A program made the position numbers and the translations under genes. The notes beneath the pieces were generated by a model. The model saw only the letters and a program-made list of their open reading frames with translations, was not told the origin of the DNA and ran no database searches. From assembly GCF_001563665.1 (NCBI RefSeq), contig NZ_KQ961872.1, positions 139,804 through 195,981 on the forward strand: a stretch of DNA of 56,178 nucleotides. Direction: 5' to 3'. Source of the stretch: Gardnerella vaginalis. Lineage in GTDB: Bacteria; Actinomycetota; Actinomycetes; Actinomycetales; Bifidobacteriaceae. Shown in pieces: positions 20,263 through 30,514 of the stretch (positions within the stretch are counted from its first letter, which is position 1; each line of letters begins with the position of its first letter).

Positions 20263-21603
20263 TTAACGATCTTCTACCGATACTTCCGGTGCACTCAGCT
20301 CTTTAACATCAGCTTTATCTGAATCTATAAGATCTATTGAAGAAATCACTTTACTCTGATCTAACCTCTGAAGTTTACGAGCAGTTACCAACACTCGCGA
20401 TTCCAGAGAAGAAGCAAATTTGTTATACGCTGCAACTGTTCTTGATAAAGACGTTCCAAGCTTTGAAGCATTTTCTCCAAGAACAGCAAAACGATCATAT
20501 AACTCTCTAGATAAGTCAAATAACTCTTTCGCATCGTCTGTAAGACTCTGCTGCTGCCAAGCGTAAGCAACAGACTTAAGCACAGCCCACAAAGTAACAG
20601 GGGAAGTCAACGCTACTTTTTGAGCAAAAGCATCATCCATAAGAGTTGGATCTGCTTCAAGAGCAGCCTGAAGTAAAGCCTCATTAGGAATAAATGCAAC
20701 TACAAAATCAGGTGCTGTTGCAAAAGCCTGCCAATATGCTTTAGCTCCTAATACTCTAACGTGCTCTCTCAAAGCCTTTGCATGCGCTTTCAATAGCTCA
20801 TTTCTACGAGCTAGTTCTTCATCACTTGCGTTATCTGGAATTTCGCACGCGCGCTGATACTCCGCATAAGGAACTTTTGCATCAACTGGAATTGTTTTTC
20901 CACCAGGCAAATACACAACCATATCTGGTCGCTGTGGTTCGCCATTCGCACCAACAACAGCAACTTGCGTATCGAAATCAACATGCTCAAGCAAGCCTGC
21001 AGACTCAACAATATTCTTAAGCTGAGCTTCTCCCCAAGCACCACGCACTTTATTATTCCTCAAAGCAGCAGAAAGAGAACTTGTTTCACGGTCCAGTCTT
21101 ATTTGCTGATCACTCAAGCCCTTAAGCTGAGTGTTCAGCGCACCCATTTCTTGTTTGCGTCCTTCCTCAATTTGAGTAACTTTATTTTTTAACGCTTCAA
21201 GATTTTCTTTTACAGGAGCCAACGCCTCTAAAACTTTGCCTTGTTCTTTCAAAGTCTTTTCTCGATTTAATCTTTCGCGTTCTTCTCGCTCTGCTCGCAA
21301 TTGATCTTCACGATTAACGCGCACTTGTTCTGCTTGCTGAGCTTTAACAAGTTCAGACTCAACAAATTTCAATCTCTCTGCAAGCTGCTCTGCTTGAGTG
21401 CGATATTGTATAGCCTGATTGCCATTTTCTTGAGCTTGAGCACGCGCTTGATCCAGTTGCGCACGCAACTGATTAAATTCATTCTGGTTTATACCGCCTG
21501 AGTTTTGCGTTCCAGAGCCGTGCTTAACAATAGCAAGCACAATAACAGCAGTTATTGCAACAACAACTACCATTAAAATAAACATCACAATTATATCGAA
21601 CAT
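20263..21603 (-). CDS. rmuC: RmuC-family DNA recombination protein
   Basis: 446 residues. An N-terminal transmembrane helix (MFDIIVMFILMVVVVAIT) is followed by a long Gln/Glu/Arg coiled coil (about 35-180) and the RmuC nuclease-like domain (RGAWGEAQLKNIVESAGLLE, then GKTIPVDAKVPYAEY). The family limits inversions and rearrangements at repeats; the mechanism is not settled. It lies 34 bp upstream of the Cys-rich gene on the same strand and may be co-transcribed with it. Confidence 0.88.
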   Translation of the reverse strand: MFDIIVMFILMVVVVAITAVIVLAIVKHGSGTQNSGGINQNEFNQLRAQLDQARAQAQENGNQAIQYRTQAEQLAERLKFVESELVKAQQAEQVRVNREDQLRAEREERERLNREKTLKEQGKVLEALAPVKENLEALKNKVTQIEEGRKQEMGALNTQLKGLSDQQIRLDRETSSLSAALRNNKVRGAWGEAQLKNIVESAGLLEHVDFDTQVAVVGANGEPQRPDMVVYLPGGKTIPVDAKVPYAEYQRACEIPDNASDEELARRNELLKAHAKALREHVRVLGAKAYWQAFATAPDFVVAFIPNEALLQAALEADPTLMDDAFAQKVALTSPVTLWAVLKSVAYAWQQQSLTDDAKELFDLSRELYDRFAVLGENASKLGTSLSRTVAAYNKFASSLESRVLVTARKLQRLDQSKVISSIDLIDSDKADVKELSAPEVSVEDR

Positions 21604-21657
21604 ACGTTCTATTATGCACCTTGAGGTTGACTTTTGAAATATAATTAGACACGTCTT

Positions 21658-22389
21658 TTAAGCGCGTTCAAAATAAAGCAATCCACGTCCACACGTGCCG
21701 CTCCACAGGCAAACTGCAATTACGGTAAGCACAACAATGACGTATAACAATATGGATTGTCCAGGAATTACAGGCAAAGTTCCAGAAGGATACCATCGCA
21801 AAATCAATCCAATTTTACTTTGCAAACCTTGTGTGGCAATGTTCATCACCGCTAAAAAGACACCAAATGCAAGGCCGTAAAACCTTCCAAAACAGGCTAA
21901 TCCAATCATTATGAGCACGATATCAATCCACGCATTACCTAAAATCATCTGCAATGTACTCAATAACTGCAAGTCAATTATACGAACAATTAACACTGAA
22001 GCGCCGAATGAAACAAACAAACACAATAAAGCAGCACTCAATGCATATATTCGCAGCCTTTTCATCACGAAACGTTCCCACGATACCATAATCGGAGCAA
22101 GGCAAACGAATGCCGTGGTAATAAACCCAACTACAATAACTTCATACAGAGGAACAACAAAATTAACAACACTACTACCGGATTGACATTGGAACGTTAT
22201 ACCTTCTACCGCATTATGCACATTAGCAGAATCCGGCAAACAAATATAACCAACATAAACTGGCAACTGCGTTACCAATGATCTGAATATAACAAGCATT
22301 AAAGAGGGAAGGACTACGGACAATAAAATTGCAACGATTGCAACAATATAATGCCTACCTTCAAGCCAAGCGCGAAAATTATTTTTCAT
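21658..22389 (-). CDS. Membrane protein of the peptide/ABC locus
   Basis: 243 residues with about six transmembrane helices and no recognised family. The start at MKNNFRAWLEGRHY is supported by GGTG 6 bp upstream, and it overlaps the end of the 518-residue gene by 11 bp, so the genes are coupled. An external loop carries Cys residues (YICLPDSANVHNAVEG, TFQCQSG). It is probably a second permease subunit of the ABC system encoded upstream. Confidence 0.6.
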   Translation of the reverse strand: MKNNFRAWLEGRHYIVAIVAILLSVVLPSLMLVIFRSLVTQLPVYVGYICLPDSANVHNAVEGITFQCQSGSSVVNFVVPLYEVIVVGFITTAFVCLAPIMVSWERFVMKRLRIYALSAALLCLFVSFGASVLIVRIIDLQLLSTLQMILGNAWIDIVLIMIGLACFGRFYGLAFGVFLAVMNIATQGLQSKIGLILRWYPSGTLPVIPGQSILLYVIVVLTVIAVCLWSGTCGRGLLYFERA

Positions 22390-23935
22390 GCTTATCACCA
22401 AGTTCCGATAAGACTTGTTGTGGAGTTATGAGGCATTGATTAAGTTCTTTAACATGATTTTTTACAAATTGTTTCAGCTTAGCATCATCAGCATTATTAA
22501 TACTCATAGCCACTTTATCGTTTGCTTCACCTGGAATAAATCCATATGACCCATACACATCATTACTTATACGAGAAGGAAGCTGAGCAAGCAAAAATGC
22601 TGTAACAGAAGCGTTTGAATCAAGATTCTTTTTTACATATACTTCTTTCATAGCACTTGATGCACATTTTGCAGGCACAAATCTTTGTAACACTTCTTGA
22701 GCGATACCAGTCATATCACCATATTTCTCAGAACGCCTAACAAATGTATCTGTTTGTTGTTGAATAACAGTAGCTTTAAGATTACGTAACTTTATTAAAC
22801 CACTATTAGTAAGATTCCAAGATTTTTCAGTATTTGTTGGAGTAAACGCATTTCCAAGCACAAGCACAATTCCTTTGCCTTGCGAATCTCTCTGATTCTT
22901 AGGAAACCAAGAAGCAACAGTTTTCAGATGTTTAACAGCACGAAGTTTACGAATATAAGCTTCTTCAGGATGTACACAAACAGAAAAAGCAGTATCTTTA
23001 AACGTCGTACACTGAGGCACAAAAGGTCCAGAGCGAATCCAAGGTTTTGGACCCCACATAGCTATACAACAAGCACATACTATTGGCATAATTAAAGAAA
23101 GACTTATTGCTTTTATGCGCCAATAAGATCCCTTTTGCCAAAAATATCTAATATGCGCGCAACAAAGAATGCATGAAACGATAACAACACACACAAAGAA
23201 TATGCGCAAAGTCACCAACCATGGGTTCATACGCAAACCAGGCTCAGCACCAATACCAGCATCCGACACTGGAAGTATTGCGTATAAACTACTACCCCAA
23301 TATCTAGGAAAAATATCTCCTTGAGGTATGGTGCCATTACGCATTATAATGACGCCATAAATACAGCACCAAATTATTGCAAAAGATAATAAAGCTGAGA
23401 ATACAATTGCCCAACGATTGCCAATAATTACTCCTAAAGTAAAACCAATTGCAAAAAATGCACTTGGCGTCACGCCTCCACATAATAGTGGAAAATACGG
23501 GAAATTTGTAATATTTACATCACTCTGAATTACTGTTGGCAATATACTTACGCAATATAACAAACTGCACAGTATAGCGCCTTTTAGTATAGGAATAGCG
23601 TAACGACTGGCTGATTTTCCTGCACACCACGCAGGATTAACCAAACATCTGGGCGAGCAAGCTTTACATGAACACCATGCGCCAAAAATGCAAGCAACAA
23701 TATCAGACAAACAATGCATCCACGTGACATCAATTCTTAACCAAAGCGCATAATTATTATTATGCGCTAAAAAATTTGCCACACCCAAAAAAACAGGATA
23801 TGCAATCAAAAATAAGCTAAAAACACAACTGCTTATTAGAGATAATGGGGACATAATACGTGAAACAATTGTGCACTTCTTATGATTTTTCGTAAAAAAT
23901 CCGAATTCAGTCAAAAAGTTAGAATATTGACGCAT
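22379..23935 (-). CDS. Large membrane protein with extracytoplasmic domain, ABC locus
   Basis: 518 residues. The first about 290 contain six or more hydrophobic segments (e.g. FAIGFTLGVIIGNRWAIVFS). The last about 220 form a soluble domain that begins with a conserved-looking VCVHPEEAYIRK motif, predicted to be outside. Cysteines are frequent (CSCKACSPRC). It lies directly downstream of the ATPase gene and is best read as the main permease, or as a substrate-handling protein, of this exporter. No enzyme motif was recognised. Confidence 0.6.
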   Translation of the reverse strand: MRQYSNFLTEFGFFTKNHKKCTIVSRIMSPLSLISSCVFSLFLIAYPVFLGVANFLAHNNNYALWLRIDVTWMHCLSDIVACIFGAWCSCKACSPRCLVNPAWCAGKSASRYAIPILKGAILCSLLYCVSILPTVIQSDVNITNFPYFPLLCGGVTPSAFFAIGFTLGVIIGNRWAIVFSALLSFAIIWCCIYGVIIMRNGTIPQGDIFPRYWGSSLYAILPVSDAGIGAEPGLRMNPWLVTLRIFFVCVVIVSCILCCAHIRYFWQKGSYWRIKAISLSLIMPIVCACCIAMWGPKPWIRSGPFVPQCTTFKDTAFSVCVHPEEAYIRKLRAVKHLKTVASWFPKNQRDSQGKGIVLVLGNAFTPTNTEKSWNLTNSGLIKLRNLKATVIQQQTDTFVRRSEKYGDMTGIAQEVLQRFVPAKCASSAMKEVYVKKNLDSNASVTAFLLAQLPSRISNDVYGSYGFIPGEANDKVAMSINNADDAKLKQFVKNHVKELNQCLITPQQVLSELGDKHEK

Positions 23936-24006
23936 ATTTAATCACATCCCTACTTGCTACCACATTAACGAAATAAGAAACTATACATATCCAGTTACTG
24001 CTACTA

Positions 24007-24774
24007 CTAATTTTTATGAAATTTAGATAGCAAATGTCTATACCCTGATTCCCATGGAGTTACCATAAGATCTTCACGATTAGCATATTGAAGAAGATTA
24101 TCCATTTTCCCATCAAGCAATATAATTCCTTCATTAAGAACTATAACCCGATCCGCAATTACTGCTAAATCTTCTACTAAATGTGTACTGACGATAACAG
24201 TATGCTTTTGCGAATAAGACTTAAGAAAATTACGAATATCAATACGCTGCTCAGGATCTAAACCAACAGTAGGCTCATCAAGTATTAGTACTGCAGGCTG
24301 ACTAGCAATCACACAAGCAATACCAGCACGCTGACGCTGACCTCCTGATATTTTAGCAACGATGCGATGTGCTTGTTTTTCCAAGCCAACCTGTTTGAGA
24401 GCATTCCAAGCAGCTTTATACGCAGCACTCCACGATAAACCTCGCGCCCATGCGGCATATTGAACATTTTTTAACACACTCGATGCATTCATAAGTTCAA
24501 ATGATTGTGGCAAATAACCAATATTTGACCGAGCTTTAGCCCTTTCCGCACGATCAGTTACATCAAAGCCATGAACAAAAAGTTTCCCACTAGAGGGAGC
24601 ATAAATCGTCGCTATAACGTTAAGCAGAGTAGTTTTCCCAGCACCATTTGGCCCCAAAAGACCACATATGCCAAAAGATAAATCTATAGAAAGATTATGC
24701 AAAATTTGTTTCTTCCCATACGAAAAATTCACATTAACAAGTTGCACATCTGAGCCCGTATATGATTCTTGCAT
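24007..24774 (-). CDS. ABC transporter ATP-binding protein
   Basis: 255 residues. Walker A GPNGAGKTT is at 41-49, signature SGGQRQR, Walker B VLILDEPTVGLD and the H-loop STHLVEDL. It is of the antibiotic/peptide exporter type. It is the second gene of a minus-strand operon: small peptide, this ATPase, the 518-residue and 243-residue membrane proteins. Confidence 0.88.
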   Translation of the reverse strand: MQESYTGSDVQLVNVNFSYGKKQILHNLSIDLSFGICGLLGPNGAGKTTLLNVIATIYAPSSGKLFVHGFDVTDRAERAKARSNIGYLPQSFELMNASSVLKNVQYAAWARGLSWSAAYKAAWNALKQVGLEKQAHRIVAKISGGQRQRAGIACVIASQPAVLILDEPTVGLDPEQRIDIRNFLKSYSQKHTVIVSTHLVEDLAVIADRVIVLNEGIILLDGKMDNLLQYANREDLMVTPWESGYRHLLSKFHKN

Positions 24775-24800
24775 ATCTCACCACTTAATAACTAGACTAC

Positions 24801-24932
24801 TTACCTACAACTTCGTATATTTTCTCTGTCTATCCCAACTACAGAACCACTCATCTGAGCATAAGCTGAAATTGGCACAGCATAAGCAATAGTAGCAAGC
24901 GCAACTATTGCAAATCCTTTCTTTTCGAACAT
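24801..24932 (-). CDS. Small secreted peptide precursor upstream of the ABC transporter
   Basis: 43 residues. The start ATG has GGAG 8 bp upstream. The N-terminus is a classical signal peptide: MFEKKG, a hydrophobic core (FAIVALATIAYAVPI) and a likely cut at AYA-Q26. The mature part would be about 18 residues, QMSGSVVGIDRENIRSCR, with a single Cys near the end. A role as a pheromone, bacteriocin-like peptide or transporter cargo is an inference based on the following ABC genes. No known precursor family was recognised. Confidence 0.6.
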   Translation of the reverse strand: MFEKKGFAIVALATIAYAVPISAYAQMSGSVVGIDRENIRSCR

Positions 24933-25210
24933 ATTCGTATCTCCATTTTCAATCTGCTTCATAACGTATTCAGCCCTGAACACGTACACTTATTCTATAA
25001 GAATTCAATATAAAAAAAAAAGAGATTTTTACAAAAACCAATTAAAATTTCAAAAGATACGCATATCCTATAATGCCAATTATCAGCAAAACTCGAAAAA
25101 TTAAGGGGGAAATCCACCTTTTTATTTCAAGTTATTTTTTAGTTCATTCTAAAAATATTTTTAAAAATAACTCAATATCTTTGTGTTTCGTTTCAATTAT
25201 TTTAGATATA
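24933..25210. other. A+T-rich intergenic region with no gene seen
   Basis: It lies between the peptide gene and the clpB terminator. Long A and T runs (e.g. about 25010-25030) dominate. The promoter of the peptide operon should lie in the first 100 bp, but no clear hexamers were identified. Confidence 0.4.
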
Positions 25211-25260
25211 AAAATAGCGTGCTGCATACTGGAAAATAATCCAATAAACAGCACGCTTTG
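25211..25260 (-). terminator. clpB terminator
   Basis: A perfect 9-bp stem, AGCGTGCTG (25216-25224) with CAGCACGCT (25249-25257). On the minus strand it is followed by ATTTTTA. It lies about 45 bp beyond the clpB stop. Confidence 0.85.
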
Positions 25261-25304
25261 TTCGATTTGACTACATTATTTGACTACATTAAATAATGCA
25301 GGCA

Positions 25305-27899
25305 CTACGCAATTTTGAGAGCCACATGGTCGTCACTATCTACACAATCCGCAACTATACTAGAGCCATCATGCACTTTTCCAGAAAGCAGCAATCGTGC
25401 AAGCTGATCACCAATTTCCGTTTGAACCAATCTACGCAACGGACGAGCACCATAAACTGGATCATAGCCATGCTCTGCAAGCCAAGCGCGAGCAGAATCG
25501 CTCACATCCAAGCTAATACGGCGATCGCTCAAGCGCGCAGCCACTTGACGAACTTGAATATCCACAATTCCACCAAGCTCTTCGCGGCTCAACGGATGGA
25601 ACATAACAAGCTCATCCAAACGGTTGATGAACTCTGGCTTAAACTCAGCATGTACAGCATCCATAACAGCCTTACGCTTAGCTGCTTCATCCAAGCCTTC
25701 TTGCACAAGGAATTGCGAACCCAAATTAGAAGTCATAATAAGAATCGTATTCTTAAAATCAACCGTTCTACCCTGTCCGTCAGTCAAACGACCATCATCC
25801 AAAACCTGCAACAAAACGTCGAATACTTCTGGATGCGCCTTCTCAACTTCGTCAAAAAGCACTACAGAATACGGACGTCTACGCACAGCTTCAGTAAGCT
25901 GGCCGCCTTCCTCGTAGCCAATGTAACCAGGAGCAGCACCGATTAGACGTGAAACGGAAGCCTTTTCCATGTACTCGCTCATATCAATGCGAACCATTGC
26001 GCGCTCGTCATCAAACAAAAAGTCGGCAAGAGCCTTTGCAAGCTCCGTCTTACCAACGCCAGTAGGACCCAAGAATAGGAACGAACCGGTCGGGCGATTC
26101 GGGTCTGCAATTCCAGCGCGGCTTCTGCGCACAGCATCCGCTATAGCCTGGATTGCTTCGCTTTGGCCAACCACACGCTTAGAAAGCTCCTTTTCCATGT
26201 TGAGCAGCTTCTCATTTTCGCCTTGCATCAAGCGACCAACAGGAATGCCTGTCCATTCGCTAACAACTCCTGCAATAGAATCAGCATCAACCTGGTCTGG
26301 AACCATTGGCTCTTTTGCTTCACTCTTAGCGTTAGCAGCCTCAGACTCCGCTTCTTCCAAAGCTTTTTGAATGCTTGGAATCTCACCATACAAAATACGG
26401 CTCGCTTGCTCCAAATTGCCTTCACGCGTAAACTTGTCTGCTTCTACGCGCTTAGCATCGAGTTGCGCACGCAAATCACCAACCTTGTTATGGCCAGCCT
26501 TTTCTGCATCCCAACGCGCTTTCAAACCAGAAAGCTTTTCACGAGAGTTAGCTAATTCTTCCTGCAACTTTTCTAAGCGTTCGCGCGCAGCAGCATCTTC
26601 CGCCTTCTTTAATTGCATTTCTTCCATTTCAAGACGCGTGACCTTGCGCTGCAATTCATCGATTTCTTCTGGCTGTGAATCAAGCTCCATACGCAAGTGA
26701 GCTGCCGCTTCATCCACCAAATCAATCGCCTTATCTGGAAGCTGTCTGCCAGTAATATAGCGGTTTGAAAGCGTTGCTGCAGCTACGATTGCATCGTCAC
26801 TAATCGTCACCTTGTGGTGCGCTTCGTAACGTTGCTTAAGTCCACGCAAAATCGTCACCGTGTCTTCAACAGACGGCTCGCCAACAAACACTTGCTGGAA
26901 TCTGCGTTCAAGCGCCGAATCCTTTTCAATATGCTCGCGATACTCGTTAAGAGTAGTTGCTCCAACCAAGCGCAGCTCACCACGCGCAAGCATTGGCTTA
27001 AGCATATTTCCAGCATCCATTGAACCTTCTGCAGATCCTGCTCCAACAACAGTGTGAATTTCGTCAATAAACGTAATAATTTGACCGTCTGATTGCTGGA
27101 TTTCCTTCAATACTGCCTTTAAACGTTCCTCAAACTCGCCACGATACTTCGAACCTGCAACCATCGAAGCTAAGTCAAGGCTTATAAGACGCTTGTTTTG
27201 CAAAGTCGTAGGCACATCTCCTGCAACAATTCGCTGAGCCAATCCTTCCACAACTGCAGTTTTGCCAACGCCCGGCTCGCCAATTAGCACAGGATTATTC
27301 TTCGTACGGCGAGAAAGAATCTGAATCACACGGCGAATCTCCTGGTCTCGTCCAATTACTGGGTCGAGCTTTCCTTCGCGAGCGCGCGCAGTCATATCAA
27401 CCGAATACTTTTCAAGCGCTTTGTAGTTTCCTTCAGCATCCGTACTAGTAACTTTCGCACCACCACGCACAGTTGGCACAGCCTTTCGCAACGCATCTGC
27501 AGAAACGTTATACTTTTTGAAAATATCAGCAACAGCGTTTGGCGCACTCGCAACAATTCCAATAAGCATATGCTCAGTGGAAACGTATTCATCTGCCATT
27601 GCGTGCATTTCTTTTTCAGCCTGGCTTAGCGCAGCCAAAAGCTGGCGACTTGCATCTGGCTTAGTTGTAGTTGAACCAGTAGATGAAGGCAATGCAACTA
27701 ATGCGTTACGAATTTCAGCACCAATTTGTTGCGCATCCGCACCTGTTTGAGCAATAAGCGCGCGCACAACGCCTTGCTCCTGGCGAAGTAATGCATCTGC
27801 CAAATGCAAAGTGTCAACTTGCACATTGCCAGCTGCAGCCGCGCTTTGTACAGCATCGCTTAATGCATCTTGCGCTAAGGTTGTAAACTTTTGTTCCAT
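25305..27899 (-). CDS. clpB: ATP-dependent disaggregase ClpB
   Basis: Hexameric AAA+ chaperone (864 residues) that rescues aggregated proteins together with DnaK. It has an N-terminal Clp repeat domain, AAA-1 with Walker A GEPGVGKT (about 208-215), the coiled-coil M-domain (about 400-520, characteristic Glu/Leu heptads), and AAA-2 with GPTGVGKT (about 611-618). The start follows GGGGGG. An HspR-type operator lies about 100 bp upstream. Length and domains are normal. Confidence 0.98.
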   Translation of the reverse strand: MEQKFTTLAQDALSDAVQSAAAAGNVQVDTLHLADALLRQEQGVVRALIAQTGADAQQIGAEIRNALVALPSSTGSTTTKPDASRQLLAALSQAEKEMHAMADEYVSTEHMLIGIVASAPNAVADIFKKYNVSADALRKAVPTVRGGAKVTSTDAEGNYKALEKYSVDMTARAREGKLDPVIGRDQEIRRVIQILSRRTKNNPVLIGEPGVGKTAVVEGLAQRIVAGDVPTTLQNKRLISLDLASMVAGSKYRGEFEERLKAVLKEIQQSDGQIITFIDEIHTVVGAGSAEGSMDAGNMLKPMLARGELRLVGATTLNEYREHIEKDSALERRFQQVFVGEPSVEDTVTILRGLKQRYEAHHKVTISDDAIVAAATLSNRYITGRQLPDKAIDLVDEAAAHLRMELDSQPEEIDELQRKVTRLEMEEMQLKKAEDAAARERLEKLQEELANSREKLSGLKARWDAEKAGHNKVGDLRAQLDAKRVEADKFTREGNLEQASRILYGEIPSIQKALEEAESEAANAKSEAKEPMVPDQVDADSIAGVVSEWTGIPVGRLMQGENEKLLNMEKELSKRVVGQSEAIQAIADAVRRSRAGIADPNRPTGSFLFLGPTGVGKTELAKALADFLFDDERAMVRIDMSEYMEKASVSRLIGAAPGYIGYEEGGQLTEAVRRRPYSVVLFDEVEKAHPEVFDVLLQVLDDGRLTDGQGRTVDFKNTILIMTSNLGSQFLVQEGLDEAAKRKAVMDAVHAEFKPEFINRLDELVMFHPLSREELGGIVDIQVRQVAARLSDRRISLDVSDSARAWLAEHGYDPVYGARPLRRLVQTEIGDQLARLLLSGKVHDGSSIVADCVDSDDHVALKIA

Positions 27900-27996
27900 A
27901 TTTACCCCCCATTTACACCGCTATTCTGCGGATTTTAGGTGATTCTTATGCAATTTTTTCAATTGCACTCAAATCACATTCTGTCAATTTCTAAAA

Positions 27997-28017
27997 CTTG
28001 AGTCTACTACACTCAAG
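27997..28017. promoter_or_regulatory. HAIR operator (HspR binding site) of clpB
   Basis: A perfect CTTGAGT-N7-ACTCAAG. This is the established HspR-associated inverted repeat of actinobacteria, which represses clpB and dnaK until heat stress. It is placed in the clpB upstream region, and also upstream of the divergent gene starting at 28193. Confidence 0.92.
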
Positions 28018-28192
28018 TTTTGAAATCAAGGGATAAATTAACACCACACACCTCAAACACGCGTTGCACACTTAAGATGAGATTACGACTTGTACGAATT
28101 TTTAATAGAATAACGACTGCAAATAATATATAATATAAGCATGTTTTAGACATGTTACAGTCAAGATTATCCACAATAACAATGAGGCTATT

Positions 28193-29476
28193 ATGAATAA
28201 GAAACTTTTCAAAACAATTACGAAGAAGATAATTATTGTCTTACTATGCTTTTCTGCTGTCATCGCTGCATCAGTTACATTGTTTCTACTGTTTTGGCAA
28301 CAGATGCCTAAGGAAATTAGTTATAAAGAAGCAAATTTTTCACATACCGTTGGAGCTGTTGCAATAAGCGACATGACTGACGGCAAAAAGACGAAAAAAC
28401 GAGATGGATTCATAGTATTACTCAACAACGATGGCACTTCTCAAACTATTGCCACTTCTGCCATTGACTCTCCTGCAATATTGTGGAATACCGATGGTTT
28501 ATATTTCGTAGACGCTAAATTTGACTATTTTCTTGCACAAAAAAGCAACGCGCGAATCGCAATTAAGCATCGCAAAAAAACGCCTGCACAAGCTGGCATT
28601 TTTGAAAATAATCAGCATGAAGTTATTAGCGTTCTTGATCGCGGTTTTACTCGCAGTCGTAAAAATAAACTCGAATTCAATAGTATTACACTTGGCAAAC
28701 CGCAAAATACAGATATTATGCAATCACGTATATATGATGTATCTAGCGCTTGCGAGAGTGGCACGTACACCATTAGCCCCAGTGACAATGGCACCAATAG
28801 TTTTAATGGAACAAATGGATTTGTAATCAAAAAACTACAAGATTCAATGCCTGTCAAGCATATACTCAAAAATTCTAAAACTAAGGTACATAATTTTTCT
28901 ACGATAAGAAACGACACATCTCCTTGCATTAGCAACACCATCATTTCACTTGGGGACACAACTAAATATAAAAAAGACGATCCCGATTTCGCTTTCACCA
29001 CATACGGCATCAATCAGTGGAATACACAATCAGGAAAATTCGATTTTATACCACTCACCTTGCAAAATAAGCGTATTGCCTATAACTATGGCGAGAAACA
29101 CGATTTTGAAAATATTTCGTATGGGAATAGGACAATGCTCAATGATAACGAGCTCTTAGCACTCGACCAAGGCACAGGCGTATTGTATAAAATTAATATA
29201 ATGACTGGGGAAACGCAAATTATATTCACAACTCCAGTAAGTACTTCAAACAATTTCAATCCACAAAGATATTGGATGCAAGCTACTAAAGATACTATAG
29301 CAATTTTAGATAACGCAAATAGCGAAAAGACGCCACACGCTACGTTGTATTTTCTTAACAAAAAGAATTTCAAACTACAACAAACTGTGCATTTTGATAA
29401 CACAACAAGCAATCTTCTTGCTGGAAAAGTAAGTGGCTGCAATTTCGGCGATTTTGCAATTAACCCACAAATGTAG
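28193..29476 (+). CDS. Membrane-anchored protein of unknown function
   Basis: 427 residues. A basic N-terminus and one transmembrane helix (IIIVLLCFSAVIAASVTLFLLF, about 14-35) anchor a large extracytoplasmic domain. The domain shows repeated short beta strands (DGFIVLLNNDGTSQTI, ILWNTDGLYFVDAKFD, GTGVLYKINIMTGETQII), which hints at a beta-propeller (inference). Ribosome-binding site GAGG. It is divergent from clpB, so the HAIR site may affect it. Confidence 0.65.
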   Translation: MNKKLFKTITKKIIIVLLCFSAVIAASVTLFLLFWQQMPKEISYKEANFSHTVGAVAISDMTDGKKTKKRDGFIVLLNNDGTSQTIATSAIDSPAILWNTDGLYFVDAKFDYFLAQKSNARIAIKHRKKTPAQAGIFENNQHEVISVLDRGFTRSRKNKLEFNSITLGKPQNTDIMQSRIYDVSSACESGTYTISPSDNGTNSFNGTNGFVIKKLQDSMPVKHILKNSKTKVHNFSTIRNDTSPCISNTIISLGDTTKYKKDDPDFAFTTYGINQWNTQSGKFDFIPLTLQNKRIAYNYGEKHDFENISYGNRTMLNDNELLALDQGTGVLYKINIMTGETQIIFTTPVSTSNNFNPQRYWMQATKDTIAILDNANSEKTPHATLYFLNKKNFKLQQTVHFDNTTSNLLAGKVSGCNFGDFAINPQM

Positions 29477-29532
29477 AAGATTTAACGAACTACAGCAAAC
29501 TACAATAAACTACAGTTTATGGAAAAACTTAG

Positions 29533-29565
29533 GGGTGTCTTACGAATAAGGCACCCTTTCCTTTA
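29533..29565 (+). terminator. Terminator of the preceding membrane-anchored protein gene
   Basis: The stem GGGTGTCTTA (29533-29542)/TAAGGCACCC (29547-29556) has a CGAA loop. It is fully paired (one U-G) only in the plus-strand RNA and is followed by a pyrimidine-rich T tract. Confidence 0.75.
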
Positions 29566-29585
29566 ACTCTTATTCACTTATTCGC

Positions 29586-30398
29586 TTATTCGCTCACAAC
29601 AACGTTTCGCAAAGAGCCAATGCCATCAACCGTAACTATTGCCTCATCTCCTGGATGTAAAGACCCTGCAGCATACGGCGTTCCAGTCAAAATCACATCT
29701 CCAGGAAGCAAAGTTGTAAAGCTTGAAATAGCCGCGATTTGCTCAGGAATATTGTGAATCAATCTAGCAGTTGTACCTTGAGCTTCAGGAACATTCTCAC
29801 CATTTAACTTAAACGAAATGCGCGCATCATTCCATGAAAGTTCCGTTGTAATCCAAGGCCCCAACGGGCAAGAAGTGTCAAATCCTTTTGCACGCGTCCA
29901 CATGGGATCCTCTCCTGCGCAATCAGTAAGAGTAACGTCATTTACACAAGTAAAGCCAAGCACGTATTCCATTGCATGGTCAACGCTTACTCGGCGCGCA
30001 ATTTTGCCAATCACGACTGCCACTTCTGGCTCAAAATTCATATTGTGATCGCCAGCAGGGATAACAATTGGATCGTCTGGACCAATCACGCTTGTACTCG
30101 GCTTCGAGAAAATCACCATATCTTGAGCGCTATGCAACACTTCAGAAGATGCAGACAATTCTTCATCAGAACGATTGTCATAATTTTTTGCCAATCCGAG
30201 CACTTTTGAAGGAATTACTGGTGAAAGTAAGCGTATTCCATCCGCATCCAGCGCGTAACGTTTACCTGTAGGCTTTACTCCTTGAGGACTTAACGGATGA
30301 CCCTCGAGAGCTACTAAATAATCTTTACCATCAGTTTCGTCTTTTTGAACGAAAGCGTATTGCGGAACTTCATTATACGAAAAACGTGCAATTCTCAT
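29586..30398 (-). CDS. Fumarylacetoacetate hydrolase-family protein
   Basis: 270 residues. The FAH fold signatures are present: AKNYDNRSDEEL, the metal ligands in NFEPEVAVVIG (Glu-x-Glu) and VNDVT, and the C-terminal GDVILTGTPYAAG. Family members are metal-dependent hydrolases, isomerases or oxaloacetate tautomerases; the real substrate is not given by sequence. The only ribosome-binding site is weak. It is followed at a distance by the YggS gene on the same strand. Confidence 0.85.
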   Translation of the reverse strand: MRIARFSYNEVPQYAFVQKDETDGKDYLVALEGHPLSPQGVKPTGKRYALDADGIRLLSPVIPSKVLGLAKNYDNRSDEELSASSEVLHSAQDMVIFSKPSTSVIGPDDPIVIPAGDHNMNFEPEVAVVIGKIARRVSVDHAMEYVLGFTCVNDVTLTDCAGEDPMWTRAKGFDTSCPLGPWITTELSWNDARISFKLNGENVPEAQGTTARLIHNIPEQIAAISSFTTLLPGDVILTGTPYAAGSLHPGDEAIVTVDGIGSLRNVVVSE

Positions 30399-30514
30399 AG
30401 TTCAAGATTACGCAACACACTACACATTTCGCATCGCAATAACTCACTTGCATTCAACGTCACACATTCCACGTCACAAAAACGCGTCACAAAAACGCAC
30501 GCTACAACAACTCA

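Noticed and set aside
25624..26370. Plus-strand ORFs antisense to clpB
   Set aside because: Shadow frames rich in Ser/Ala that mirror clpB codons.
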